Origin: Rhodosalinus halophilus
GTDB taxonomy: Bacteria; Pseudomonadota; Alphaproteobacteria; Rhodobacterales; Rhodobacteraceae
Reading direction: 5' to 3'
DNA length: 64,000 bases
Assembly (NCBI RefSeq): GCF_003298775.1
Contig: NZ_QNTQ01000005.1
Location: forward strand, 62,001-126,000
Positions 1-8,711 of this stretch are shown here, piece by piece; the stretch's first letter is position 1; each line of letters opens with the position of its first letter. The notes below the pieces were generated by a model that worked only from the letters and a program-made list of their open reading frames with translations, was not told the origin of the DNA and ran no database searches. The position numbers and the translations under genes are program-made.

Positions 1-3000
1 TGCTCGAAGGCGGTGAGCAGCCGCTCGCGCCCCTCCCGGTTGAGCGCGGCGATGCCGGCGCGGAGCTTCTTCACCGCCTCCTCGAGGTCGGCCTTCTCCT
101 GCGCCAGCGTGTCGTGCTCCTCCTGCACGGCGCGCGCATCCTCTTCGGCGCGCAGGTTCACTGCGCCCAGCGCGTCGCGCTGGCGCTTGATTCGGGCGAC
201 CTGCGCCTCGAGCGTCTCGGCGTCCGGCAGGGCCTCCGGCTCAACGCCCAGCCGCTCCAGCAGACCCGCCGTCCCCGTCTCGTAGGCCTCGGAAATGCGC
301 GCCTCGGCCTCTTCGGCGGCCTCCGTCGCGGCCTCGGCGCGCGCCGAGGCCGCCGCCTCGGCGGCGCGCGCGTCGGCTGCCGCGCGCTCGGCCTCCCGCT
401 CCGCGGTGCCGGCGGCGCGGCTCTCCGCCTCGCCCGCGGCGAGGGCGTCCGCAGCGGCCGTGCGGCGCGCCTCGGCATCGCGCAGCGAGCGCGCGAGATC
501 CTCCCGCCGCGCCGCGACCTGCGCCGGCACCTCCCGTGCGGTCTCGAGCTCGGCCTCCGCGGCCTGCAGGCGCTCCGAAAGCTCGGCGGCCCGCTCGTTC
601 GCCGTCGCGAGCCGCCGCTGCCAGCCGTCGAGTTCGCGGGCCACCGTCTTGGCACGCGCCGCGCGCGCCTCGCCCTCTCGGCGCAGCGTGTCGTGGGCGC
701 CGCGACGGGTCATCATCTCGGCGCGCGCGGCCTCGACCGCCTTGCGCAACGTCTCGAGCTCGGCCCGGCCCTTCGCCGGATCGTCCAGCGCGGCCAGCGC
801 CGCTTCGGCCTCCTGCAGGCGGGCACGGGCCGCCTCGGCCTCCTCCTCGTGGCGTGCGGCCGCGAGGCGCAGGCTCTCCAGCCGTCCGGCGGCGAGGTTG
901 CGCTCCGCCTCGGCCTTGCTGAGGGCGCGGGCCGCCTCGGCCGAGCGGGCGTCGGCCTTGCGCCGCGCCTCGCGCGCCTGCGCGTCGGCCTCGGTGAGCT
1001 CCCGAAGCCTCGCCGCCAGCGACTGATGCGCGTCGCGCGCGCCGTCGAGCCGCGCCGTGGCGCGCGCCATCTCCTGTTTGAGCGCCTCGAGCCGGTTGAG
1101 CTGTTCGAGGCGCAGCGCGGCCGCCGTGGGCGCATCGCCCGACCAGGCCGTGAACCCGTCCCAGCGCCACAGGTCGCCCGCGAGGCTGACGAGCCGCTGG
1201 CCGGGTTTCAGCAGCGGCTGCAGGCGCGCGCCCTCTTGTGCGTCGACAAGGCCGATCTGGCCCATCCGGCGCACCAGAACTTCCGGCACCGACACATGCC
1301 TGTCGAGCGGCGTCACACCTTCGGGGAGCGGCTGCTCCTGGTCGTAGGGCGGCAGGGGCAACCAGCCGGAGGCCCCTTGAGGATCGACCTCTGGCGCGCG
1401 CAGATCGTCGGCCAGCGCGGCGCCCAGCGCCTTCTCGAAGCCCTGCTCGACCTGCAGGCGGTCGATGACCGCACCGCCCTCGGCGGTGTCGCGTGACACC
1501 ACCCGCGCGAGCGCGGCATGTTCCGCTTCGAGCGCGCTGAGCTCGCCCTCGGCGGCCGAACGCTCGGCGCGTGCCTCGGCCTCGCGGGCCTGGGCTGTGC
1601 CCCGCGCCTCGTCGGCCATGGCCAGCGTCCGTTCGGCCTCCGCCGCGGTGGTTTCGGCCTGCGCGGCCGCCTCCCGGGCCGTGGCCAGATCGTCCTCTGC
1701 GGTCTCGAGCCGCGCGCGGTGGCCTTCAGCCTCGTCACGCGCGCGTGCAGCCTCCGCCTCGTTCCGCGCCAGCGTCTTGCGGCAATCCTCCACCAGTCGC
1801 TCGGCCGCATGGTGGCGGGCTGCGAGCCGAGCGACGGCGTCGTTGGCCGCGTCGAGTTCCTCTTCCTTGTCGGCCAGCGCCCTGGCGGCCTCTTCCGCCG
1901 CCGCTTCCGCCGCGGCGAGGCGCTCCTCGTGGCCCTCCCCGGCAGCAGCCAGTTCGTCGGCCTCGATCTCCAGCGCGCGGATCGTCTCGCCCGCATCGCC
2001 GGTGAGCTGGGCCTCGCGCTCGCGGTCGCGCGAGAGCTGTGCGATGCGGCCCTCCAGGGTCTCGACGGCGCCCCGCGCGCGCTCTTCCTCCTGCGCGAGG
2101 GTCGCGCGCTCCACCTCGAGACGCTGGAGCACCGCGGCCGCGATGGACTCTTCCTCGCGCAGGGGCGGCAGCGCGGCATCGGCCGCCTCGCGCTCGGACG
2201 CGGCCTTGCGTGCGGCGGCCTCGGCGCGCGCGGTTTCGGCCGTAGCCTCCCGGAGCGCGGCCTGCGCGGCCGCGCGCCCGGCATCCGCGTCGCGCCAGCG
2301 GATATAGAGCAGGCTGCCCTCGGCCTGCCGGAGCTCTTCCGAGAGCTGCCGGTAGCGCGCGGCCTGTTTCGCCTGCCGCGCGAGCTGCGCGAGCTGCTGT
2401 GCGAGCTGCTCGATCACGTCGTCCACGCGCGAGAGGTTCGCCTCGGTGTTCTTCAGCTTGAGCTCCGCCTCGTGCCGCCGCTGATAGAGGCCCGAGATGC
2501 CGGCGGCCTCTTCCAGGATGCGGCGCCGCGCGGCCGGCTTGGCGTTGATCAGTTCCGCGATCTGCCCCTGGCGGACAAGCGCCGGGGAATGCGCGCCGGT
2601 CGAGGCGTCCGCGAAGAGCATCTGCACGTCCCGCGCGCGCACGTCCCTGGAGTTCGCCTTGTAGGCGGAGCCCACGTCGCGGGTGATGCGGCGGGTGATC
2701 TCGAGCACGTCGTCGTCGTTGAAGCCCGAGGGCGCGAGCCGCTCGGAATTGTCGAGCGTGAGCGAGACCTCGGCGAAGTTGCGCGCCGGGCGACGCGCCG
2801 TGCCCGCGAAGATCACGTCCTCCATGCCGCCGCCGCGCATCGCGGTGGGCCGGTTCTCGCCCATCACCCAGCGCAGCGCCTCCAGCAGGTTGGACTTGCC
2901 GCAGCCGTTGGGGCCGACCACGCCGGTCAGCCCCTCGGCGATCACCAGTTCGGTCGGATCGACGAAGCTCTTGAAACCGGAAAGGCGGAGCCTGTTGAAG

Positions 3001-3005
3001 CGCAA
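1..3005 (-). CDS. smc: Chromosome segregation protein SMC (C-terminal part outside the window)
   Basis: SMC is the ATPase arm of the condensin-like SMC-ScpAB complex that compacts and segregates the chromosome. The frame is open for 1001 codons and leaves the window at its left edge, so the C-terminal head (signature motif, Walker B) is not seen. The N-terminal head starts with LSGFKSF at residues 8-14 and has Walker A GPNGCGKSNL at 31-40. Long Ala/Glu/Arg-rich coiled coils flank a less charged hinge region at roughly residues 480-620. The start is a TTG at 3005: no ATG or GTG lies in frame just upstream, and GAGGA sits about 8 nt before it. The composition bias creates long false open frames on both strands here. 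Identity is very secure; the TTG start is likely. Confidence 0.96.
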   Translation of the reverse strand, partial: MRFNRLRLSGFKSFVDPTELVIAEGLTGVVGPNGCGKSNLLEALRWVMGENRPTAMRGGGMEDVIFAGTARRPARNFAEVSLTLDNSERLAPSGFNDDDVLEITRRITRDVGSAYKANSRDVRARDVQMLFADASTGAHSPALVRQGQIAELINAKPAARRRILEEAAGISGLYQRRHEAELKLKNTEANLSRVDDVIEQLAQQLAQLARQAKQAARYRQLSEELRQAEGSLLYIRWRDADAGRAAAQAALREATAETARAEAAARKAASEREAADAALPPLREEESIAAAVLQRLEVERATLAQEEERARGAVETLEGRIAQLSRDREREAQLTGDAGETIRALEIEADELAAAGEGHEERLAAAEAAAEEAARALADKEEELDAANDAVARLAARHHAAERLVEDCRKTLARNEAEAARARDEAEGHRARLETAEDDLATAREAAAQAETTAAEAERTLAMADEARGTAQAREAEARAERSAAEGELSALEAEHAALARVVSRDTAEGGAVIDRLQVEQGFEKALGAALADDLRAPEVDPQGASGWLPLPPYDQEQPLPEGVTPLDRHVSVPEVLVRRMGQIGLVDAQEGARLQPLLKPGQRLVSLAGDLWRWDGFTAWSGDAPTAAALRLEQLNRLEALKQEMARATARLDGARDAHQSLAARLRELTEADAQAREARRKADARSAEAARALSKAEAERNLAAGRLESLRLAAARHEEEAEAARARLQEAEAALAALDDPAKGRAELETLRKAVEAARAEMMTRRGAHDTLRREGEARAARAKTVARELDGWQRRLATANERAAELSERLQAAEAELETAREVPAQVAARREDLARSLRDAEARRTAAADALAAGEAESRAAGTAEREAERAAADARAAEAAASARAEAATEAAEEAEARISEAYETGTAGLLERLGVEPEALPDAETLEAQVARIKRQRDALGAVNLRAEEDARAVQEEHDTLAQEKADLEEAVKKLRAGIAALNREGRERLLTAFE

Positions 3006-3205
3006 GGTCTCGTTCCTCGATTCCGCGGATGTCGCCAGAGTGAGCGGCGCGCGCGCCTCTGTCAATCAATGAGCGCAGGATGTGGGGCCTGTTTGAAGTG
3101 TTTTCCACAAGATATCGCAATGCCGGATGCCGGGGCACCGCCGGCTTGACGGCCTTCCCATGACGGGCAACATGAGAGGCGATCCAGCGTGCAGGGAGGA
3201 GCGGC

Positions 3206-3661
3206 ATGGGCATCATCGTCGAGCCGGGCGATCCGCGGGAGCCGGAAAACCGCGCCCTGATCGATCAGGCCCAGGCGATGATGCAGGACATGTTTCCGCC
3301 GGAGGAGAATTTCTATCTTTCGCCGGAGGCGCTGCGCGGCCCTGACGTGCGCTTCTTCGTCGCCCGCGAATACGACACGACGCTGGGCTGCGGCGCGCTC
3401 GCGCAGCGGCAGGGCTACGGCGAGGTGAAGGCGATGTTCACGGCCCCCTTCGCCCGCGGGCGCGGGGTGGCGCGGCGGGTGCTCGCGCGGCTCGAGCTCG
3501 AGGCGCGGCATCTCGATCTGCCATGCCTGAAGCTCGAGACCGGCGACCAGCTGGCCGAGGCGATCGCGCTCTACGAATCGGAGGGCTTCGCCCGCTGCGG
3601 CCCCTTCGGCGACTACACCGAGAACAGTTCGAGCGTGTTCATGGCAAAGCCGCTGACCTGA
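3206..3661 (+). CDS. GNAT family N-acetyltransferase
   Basis: A 151-residue single-domain acetyltransferase of the GNAT fold, expected in the cytoplasm and using acetyl-CoA. The pyrophosphate-binding loop reads RGRGVARRVLARLE (about residues 87-100), and the C-terminal part has the usual ALYESEGFARCGPF strand-helix seen in small PhnO/ElaA-like members. An AGGAG ribosome binding site stands 6 nt before the ATG. It is divergent from smc and ends one base before the stop of the minus-strand lipoprotein gene, so it is probably monocistronic. The acceptor substrate cannot be told from sequence. Confidence 0.9.
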   Translation: MGIIVEPGDPREPENRALIDQAQAMMQDMFPPEENFYLSPEALRGPDVRFFVAREYDTTLGCGALAQRQGYGEVKAMFTAPFARGRGVARRVLARLELEARHLDLPCLKLETGDQLAEAIALYESEGFARCGPFGDYTENSSSVFMAKPLT

Positions 3662-3958
3662 TCAGCCGGGGCAGTCGAGATCGGCGCGCAGGACCGACGG
3701 ATCCCCTGTAATACGTTGGACGTCACAGCCAGTGGCCTGTTCGATCGCGGCCTCGGCCGCGCGCGCCACCTCGCCGAATCGGGGCAGCCATGCCGCGTTG
3801 CGCCGCACCGCTTCCGCCTCGTCGCCACGCTGTCGGATATCGAAGCTGTGCCCCAGGGCCTCTGCCCGGAGGGGCGGCAGCCCCTGGTAGCCGCGCCCGC
3901 CGGTGTCGCAGGCGGCCACCAGAAGCGCGACCGCGGTCATGCCTGCCTTGTTCCACAT
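3662..3958 (-). CDS. Small predicted lipoprotein
   Basis: A 98-residue protein with a short lipoprotein signal: MWNK, a hydrophobic stretch, then lipobox VAAC with Cys17, and DTGG right after it. An Asp at +2 would in E. coli favour inner-membrane retention. The start was set at 3958 because GGGAGG stands 10 nt upstream; a GTG at 3976 in the same frame would bury that site in the coding sequence. The mature part has one further cysteine pair (TGCDV and DLDCPG). No family is recognised. It is convergent with the GNAT gene and divergent from the membrane-protein gene at 4087. Confidence 0.65.
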   Translation of the reverse strand: MWNKAGMTAVALLVAACDTGGRGYQGLPPLRAEALGHSFDIRQRGDEAEAVRRNAAWLPRFGEVARAAEAAIEQATGCDVQRITGDPSVLRADLDCPG

Positions 3959-4027
3959 CAAGGCCGAGCCTCCCACCGCAAGGTTAACGATCCGTTAGCG
4001 AGGGGTTGATGCAAGAAGAGGCTTTAC

Positions 4028-4069
4028 ATTCCGATCTTGGCATGTATATAAACATTCCAAAGTCGGAAT
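4028..4069. promoter_or_regulatory. 42-nt imperfect palindrome, candidate operator
   Basis: A 42-nt inverted repeat centred at 4048/4049, with outer arms ATTCCGA/TCGGAAT, middle TTGG/CCAA and inner ATGT-TATA-ACAT. Seventeen of 21 base pairs match across the dyad. It is the most AT-rich stretch for kilobases and ends 17 nt before the start codon of the membrane-protein gene at 4087. Size, position and symmetry fit the binding site of a dimeric or paired-dimer repressor overlapping the core promoter; ATTC/GAAT arms recall ArsR-type sulfur and metal sensors, which is inference. Confidence 0.6.
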
Positions 4070-4086
4070 ACGAAAGGACGTGACCG

Positions 4087-5298
4087 ATGACGGACCTTCT
4101 CACCAAACCCGCCGACAGATACTCGCCGCTCTACTTCCTCGCCTCGCTCGGCGCGGGCGGCGTGGCTGTCACCTTCTTCATGTATCTCATGTTCTGGGTG
4201 CCGCATCCGGGCCAGCCGGTGCCGGTGTTCGAGGACATCGCGGCCGCCTTCGCCGCCGGTGGCCTCGGCATGCAGGCCGCGATCGCCGTCGCGGTGGTCG
4301 GGATCGCTGTATTCGCCTTTCTCAACGTGAAGTCGCTGATCTGTAACCTGCGCGCCTACGCGGCCTTCAAGCGCACGGAGGCCTATGAGGCGCTGCGCAA
4401 GTCCAACGCCGAGTCGACCCTGCTCGCCATGCCGCTCGCCCTCGCGATGACGGTGAACGTGGGCTTCATCGTCGGGCTCGTGTTCGTGCCGCAGCTGTGG
4501 AGCATCGTGGAATACCTCTTCCCGGCCGCGATGGTGGCCTTCCTGCTGATCGGCGTGCTGGCGTTCCGGCTGATCGCGGACTTCCTGGGCCGGGTGCTAA
4601 GCGAGGGCGGCGTCTTCGACGTCACCGCGCACAACTCCTTCGCGCAGCTCCTGCCGGCCTTCGCGCTGTCGATGGTGGCCGTAGGCTTCGCCGCGCCCGC
4701 CGCGATGAGTGGCACGCCCGTGACGGTGGGCACCAGCCTCGTGCTCTCGACCTTCTTCGGCGTCACGGCGGCGGTCTACGCCGTGATCGCGGCGGTCACC
4801 GCCTTCAACTCGATGCTGCACTACGGCACCGCGCGCGAGGCCGGCCCGACCCTGATGGTCGTCGTGCCCATCATGACCGTCCTCGGCATCATGCTGCTGC
4901 GCCAGGAGCACGGCCTGCACACCACCTTCGATGCGAACGGCAACCCCGGCGAATCGCTCGTCATGCTTGCGCGTATCCTGACCGTGCAGTTCGTCTTCCT
5001 CGGCCTCGGCATGCTGGTGCTGCTGCGTCAGCGCTACTTCGACGACTTCGTGTTGGGTCAGAAGACCTCGCCCGGCTCCTACGCGCTGGTCTGCCCTGCG
5101 GTGGCGCTCTCGGTGATGGGGCACTTCTTCATCAACAAGGGCCTCGTCGGCGCTGCCGTGGTGGACAAGTTCTCGCTCGCCTACTGGGGTCTGACGGCCG
5201 TAGCGCTGGCCTTCCAGGCGGTTGCGATCGCGCTGGTCCTTCGGCTGAACCGCCAGCACTTCACCCGCACCGAAGCGGCGGCAGTGCCGGCCGAGTGA
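4087..5298 (+). CDS. Polytopic inner-membrane protein, TehA/SLAC1-like (possibly TsoY family)
   Basis: A 403-residue protein with about ten hydrophobic segments spread over its whole length and short polar loops, the layout of the tellurite-resistance/dicarboxylate (TDT; TehA, SLAC1) superfamily. Within that group it resembles what is called TsoY, a family in which some members are selenoproteins; this subfamily call rests on general resemblance only. There are two cysteines, Cys86 (LICNLRAY) and Cys336 (ALVCPAVAL), the second in a conserved-looking helix. AAGGA stands 8 nt before the ATG. The gene follows a 42-nt palindrome and ends at a bidirectional terminator, so it is monocistronic and probably inducible. 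The transported substrate is unknown. Confidence 0.75.
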   Translation: MTDLLTKPADRYSPLYFLASLGAGGVAVTFFMYLMFWVPHPGQPVPVFEDIAAAFAAGGLGMQAAIAVAVVGIAVFAFLNVKSLICNLRAYAAFKRTEAYEALRKSNAESTLLAMPLALAMTVNVGFIVGLVFVPQLWSIVEYLFPAAMVAFLLIGVLAFRLIADFLGRVLSEGGVFDVTAHNSFAQLLPAFALSMVAVGFAAPAAMSGTPVTVGTSLVLSTFFGVTAAVYAVIAAVTAFNSMLHYGTAREAGPTLMVVVPIMTVLGIMLLRQEHGLHTTFDANGNPGESLVMLARILTVQFVFLGLGMLVLLRQRYFDDFVLGQKTSPGSYALVCPAVALSVMGHFFINKGLVGAAVVDKFSLAYWGLTAVALAFQAVAIALVLRLNRQHFTRTEAAAVPAE

Positions 5299-5319
5299 CC
5301 GGCAGACACAATCCGACGA

Positions 5320-5351
5320 AAGAAGGGCGCGCTGCATGGCGCGCCCTTCTT
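5320..5351. terminator. Bidirectional intrinsic terminator
   Basis: Perfect 13-bp stem (arms begin AAGAAGGGCGCGC) with a 6-nt loop, A-tract before and T-tract after. It lies between the convergent membrane-protein gene (ends 5298) and phosphatase gene (ends 5372), so it can serve both strands. Confidence 0.9.
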
Positions 5352-5371
5352 AATTCGCCTGGGCCTGCGGC

Positions 5372-7375
5372 TCAGGCGACCACCTGGAACCGCCCGTCCA
5401 GATCGGCGCCAGCAGCTCGGGTCACCGTGCCCATCTCTCGGATGGCCGCGATCAGTTCGTTGCGATAGACGAGCCCGGTGTTGTCGAACGGCAGACCCCG
5501 CACGTCGTAGCCCGGCACCTCGCCAGGCACGCCGCCGCCGATCGGCTTGTCGTTCCAGGCCTCGGAGAAGCCGCCCAGCATGATGTAGGTGTTGAAGGCC
5601 ATCGTGAACTCTTTGTCCAGCACCTCCTCGACGGGCCGGCCGTTCAGCATGATGTCGGTGGCCCGGGCCTCGGCCGCCGAGGCGCCTAGCACTGCAGTGT
5701 AGCGGATGCCGGACGAGAAATGCAGCATCCCGCGCGAGACGAAGGCGGAAAGGTCGGTGCCCTCCACCTCTTCGGGGCGCAGGAGACGCCTCGCATTCGA
5801 GGTCAGCATGTCCCGGATCTGCGCCCCGGTCATGGTGGCGATCTCCACCTGGTCGGCGTAGGGCATCACGTCGAACCACTCGCGAAAGCTGAGCGGCCCG
5901 GCATTGACACCCTTGGCGAGCCCGGTCGCGTTGAAGAGGGCGAAGTCCACGCGCCCGCCCGGGAAGGTCTCGGACCGCTTCACCAGAGTGTCGTTCATGA
6001 AATTGGCGATCGCCGTCTCGCCCGTATAGCGCGTGGCCAGCGTCTCCTCGGTCGAGATCGGCGCATCCTCGGCCACCTCACCGATGATCTCGGCGAGCTT
6101 CGTGTCGAGCGCCGCGATCATCGGGGCCATGACCTCGGCCTCGAAGGCGGCGTCGTAGTCGTCATCGTGCTCGAGATCGTCGTAGCCGTCCTCACCCTCC
6201 GACACGCGGTCGTCGCGGCGCTTGATCGTGTGCAGGGCGACATTGCTGAACCACGCCTCGCGCCCCTGCCCCGCGGCGAGCGACATCGAGATGTCGCCGA
6301 GAAAGGCACCGTTCGCCTTCGCCTGCGTGAGCAGCACGCCCGAGACCATGTTGTCCGGATCCATGCCGTCGGCGTTGAGCTCGGTGTGAGAATGGCCGCC
6401 GACGATGACCACCGGCTTTTCCGAGAGCGGGCCGATCGCTTCGGCGATGGCGAAGTCGCCCTCGCCGATCTCGCGCAATGCCCCGGCCTTGCCCGAGCGG
6501 TGCATGTCCTTGCCGTAGCCGCAGTGCGACAGGATCACCACCACGTCCGAGACGGCCTCGACCGCCTTGTAAAGGTTGCGTGCCGCCTCGACGGGGCTCG
6601 CCACCGCCATGCTCGGGTCGCTCTCCATGCCGACCCGCGTATCGACCGCCGTCGTCAGCCCGATGACCCCGACGCGCAGCCCGTCCGCCTCGATCACCGC
6701 GGCGGGCGCATAGTCGCGGTCGCGCGCGAGATGCGCCGAACCATGGACGTTGGCCGAGAGAACGGGGAATTCCGCGTTGCGGTCGATGCCGAGCTTGAGC
6801 TGCGCCGCGCCGCGGTCGAACTCGTGATTGCCGAGCACGGCCACGTCCACCCCCGCGGCGGAGGCGGCGGCGTAGCCCGTGTCCACGACGAACTCCTCTT
6901 CCGACCAGCCCATCAGCTCGTCGAAGATCGAGCCGGTGTGGTCGTCGCCGCCGGACAGGAACAGGACCGTCTCGTTCGGCCGCGCCGCGGCTTTCGCCTC
7001 TCTTACCAGCTTGACCATCTGTGCCATGCGATGCGTGTCGCCCCGGCTGGCGTGCATGTCCGTCATGTGGTTGTGCATGTCGTTGAAATGCATCAGCCGC
7101 AGCACGCGCCGCTCGCCGTCTTCGAGGCGCTTCTCGAGGACGGGCGCACCGTCCTCGGCGACGATCGTGGTGATCGGGCCGCCGAGCGGGTCGCCCTCGA
7201 GCAGAAAGACGCGCTGCGCGCCGCCCGCCGGGTTCGCGGGAGCAGCCACCATGCGAAGCTCGCCCGGCCCCGGGGTCGCGTTCGCCCGGGTGACGAGGAG
7301 GGGCGAAAGCGCCGTCGCGGCGGCGAGGCCGGCTGTGCCGGCGAGCATCTGGCGACGCGTGAACGAAACAGGCAT
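5372..7375 (-). CDS. Tat-exported bifunctional metallophosphatase/5'-nucleotidase
   Basis: A 667-residue periplasmic enzyme of the UshA/CpdB family. The N-terminus is a Tat signal: FTRRQMLAG followed by a hydrophobic run ending ANA (about residues 5-33). The calcineurin-like metallophosphatase domain shows HFNDMHNH, GGDDHTGS, VLGNHEFD and GGHSHTEL, which carry the two-metal ligands. The C-terminal nucleotidase domain follows, with FNATGLAKG and the aromatic substrate-binding region near SGIRYT. It hydrolyses nucleotides or cyclic nucleotides to release phosphate. The start at 7375 is chosen over a further-upstream ATG because GAGGAGG stands 7 nt before it and the Tat signal begins there. An acidic segment near residues 395-415 is low complexity. 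Confidence 0.92.
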   Translation of the reverse strand: MPVSFTRRQMLAGTAGLAAATALSPLLVTRANATPGPGELRMVAAPANPAGGAQRVFLLEGDPLGGPITTIVAEDGAPVLEKRLEDGERRVLRLMHFNDMHNHMTDMHASRGDTHRMAQMVKLVREAKAAARPNETVLFLSGGDDHTGSIFDELMGWSEEEFVVDTGYAAASAAGVDVAVLGNHEFDRGAAQLKLGIDRNAEFPVLSANVHGSAHLARDRDYAPAAVIEADGLRVGVIGLTTAVDTRVGMESDPSMAVASPVEAARNLYKAVEAVSDVVVILSHCGYGKDMHRSGKAGALREIGEGDFAIAEAIGPLSEKPVVIVGGHSHTELNADGMDPDNMVSGVLLTQAKANGAFLGDISMSLAAGQGREAWFSNVALHTIKRRDDRVSEGEDGYDDLEHDDDYDAAFEAEVMAPMIAALDTKLAEIIGEVAEDAPISTEETLATRYTGETAIANFMNDTLVKRSETFPGGRVDFALFNATGLAKGVNAGPLSFREWFDVMPYADQVEIATMTGAQIRDMLTSNARRLLRPEEVEGTDLSAFVSRGMLHFSSGIRYTAVLGASAAEARATDIMLNGRPVEEVLDKEFTMAFNTYIMLGGFSEAWNDKPIGGGVPGEVPGYDVRGLPFDNTGLVYRNELIAAIREMGTVTRAAGADLDGRFQVVA

Positions 7376-7581
7376 GGGCGAACCTCCTCTTTCCTGAAGA
7401 CGAGCTTCGTGGAACAGGCACGAGGTAACGTGCGCGTGACGCCTGCGTGAAGATTTGCCGTCGGCCGCGTGCGCCCGACCGGTTTCCCCCGCCCGACAAG
7501 AAACGGGCACGCCCCGCAGGGCGCGCTCCTTTTCTTTTGCGCGCAGGTGATCGCATCATGCGCCGACAAGGAGGAACAGGC

Positions 7582-7932
7582 ATGATCGTCAACATCGCCA
7601 TTCTGCTGGTCTGTCAGCTGATCGGAGAGGCCACGACGCGCGCGCTCGACGCACCGGTGCCGGGGCCGGTTCTGGGCCTCGCACTCCTTCTCGGGACATT
7701 GGCGCTGCGCCCCGCATTTGTGCCGCGCGTGGCGCCCGTTGCGAACGGGCTTCTCGCGCATCTATCGCTGCTGTTCGTGCCGGCGGGCGTGGGCGTGGTG
7801 GCACACCTCGACCGGCTGGGAAGCGAAGGCCCCGCGCTCCTCGTCGCGCTCCTGGGCAGCACCGTCGCCACGCTCGCCGTCACGGCCGGCGTCTTCGTCG
7901 GGCTTCGCCGGCTCATCGGGGCGAAGCCATGA
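7582..7932 (+). CDS. lrgA: CidA/LrgA family holin-like membrane protein
   Basis: A 116-residue protein with four predicted membrane helices. It has the family pattern of a Gly/Pro-rich first loop (VPGPVLGLALLLG) and a VPAGVGVVAH segment. CidA/LrgA proteins work with LrgB in control of murein hydrolase activity in firmicutes, and in several bacteria the pair acts in pyruvate uptake. AGGAGG stands 6 nt before the ATG at 7582; the frame stays open upstream, but that start fits both the ribosome binding site and the family length. It overlaps lrgB by 4 nt. Confidence 0.9.
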   Translation: MIVNIAILLVCQLIGEATTRALDAPVPGPVLGLALLLGTLALRPAFVPRVAPVANGLLAHLSLLFVPAGVGVVAHLDRLGSEGPALLVALLGSTVATLAVTAGVFVGLRRLIGAKP

Positions 7933-8648
7933 GCCCCGAGGTCATCGACATCTGGAGCTATCTCGCGCGCGAGCCGCTCCTCTGGCTGACGGTGACGCTG
8001 CTGGCCTATCTGGCGGGCGACGGGATCTCGCGCGCGACGGGGCGGGCGCCGCTCGCCAACCCGGTGCTGATCGCGATGCTCCTGCTTGCGGGGCTGCTGG
8101 AGGCGACGGGCACGCCCTACGCCGACTACTTCGAGGGCGCGCAGTTCGTCCACTTCATGCTCGGCCCGGCGACGGTGGCGCTGGCGGTGCCGCTCCACGC
8201 CGCGCTGCCGCGGCTGCGGGGGCTGGTGATCCCGATGCTCGGCGCGCTCGCGGCGGGCTCGGTCACGGCGATCCTCTCGGCCCTGCTGATCGCCCGCGCT
8301 CTTGGTGTGGAAGGGGCGACGCTCCTCTCGCTCGCGCCGAAGTCCGCGACCGCGCCGGTCGCCATCGGCATCGCGGAAAGCCTCGGCGGGCTGCCGACGC
8401 TGACGGCGGCGCTGGTGATCCTGACGGGGATCATCGGCGCGGTGACGGTGACGCCGCTGATGAACGCACTTCGCATCCGCGACTGGCGCGCGCGGGGCTT
8501 CGCCGCGGGCGTCGCCGCGCACGGGATCGGCACCGCCCGCGCCTTTCAGGTGGATCCGACGGCGGGGGCGTTCTCCGGGCTCGGCATGGGGCTCAACGCG
8601 ATGCTGACCGCGCTCCTCGCCCCGTGGCTCGTCGCGGCGTTCACCTGA
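7929..8648 (+). CDS. lrgB: LrgB family membrane protein
   Basis: A 239-residue polytopic protein of the LrgB/CidB family, recognised by length, helix pattern and motifs such as LLSLAPKSATAPVAIGIAE and AHGIGTARAF. It starts with ATGA overlap on the stop of lrgA, so the two are translated as a unit and probably form one complex in the inner membrane. A strong GC-rich stem-loop follows the stop. No regulator of the LytR or LysR type lies next to the pair in this window. Confidence 0.92.
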   Translation: MSPEVIDIWSYLAREPLLWLTVTLLAYLAGDGISRATGRAPLANPVLIAMLLLAGLLEATGTPYADYFEGAQFVHFMLGPATVALAVPLHAALPRLRGLVIPMLGALAAGSVTAILSALLIARALGVEGATLLSLAPKSATAPVAIGIAESLGGLPTLTAALVILTGIIGAVTVTPLMNALRIRDWRARGFAAGVAAHGIGTARAFQVDPTAGAFSGLGMGLNAMLTALLAPWLVAAFT

Positions 8649-8663
8649 GGCGCACACGAAAGG

Positions 8664-8687
8664 GCCCCGGCGACGCCGCCGGGGCCT
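8664..8687. terminator. GC-rich stem-loop between lrgB and atpF
   Basis: Perfect 10-bp stem GGCCCCGGCG with a 4-nt loop, between the convergent ends of lrgB (8648) and atpF (8712). There is no clear T-tract, so it may act with Rho or protect 3' ends. Confidence 0.65.
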
Positions 8688-8711
8688 GTCCAGAACCGCG
8701 TTGATCCCGCG

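Noticed and set aside
241-1170. Long plus- and minus-strand open frames inside smc (for example 114-1496, 1518-3149, 1735-3216)
   Set aside because: They are Arg/Ala-rich shadows of the SMC coiled coil in GC-rich DNA, without ribosome binding sites or recognisable motifs.
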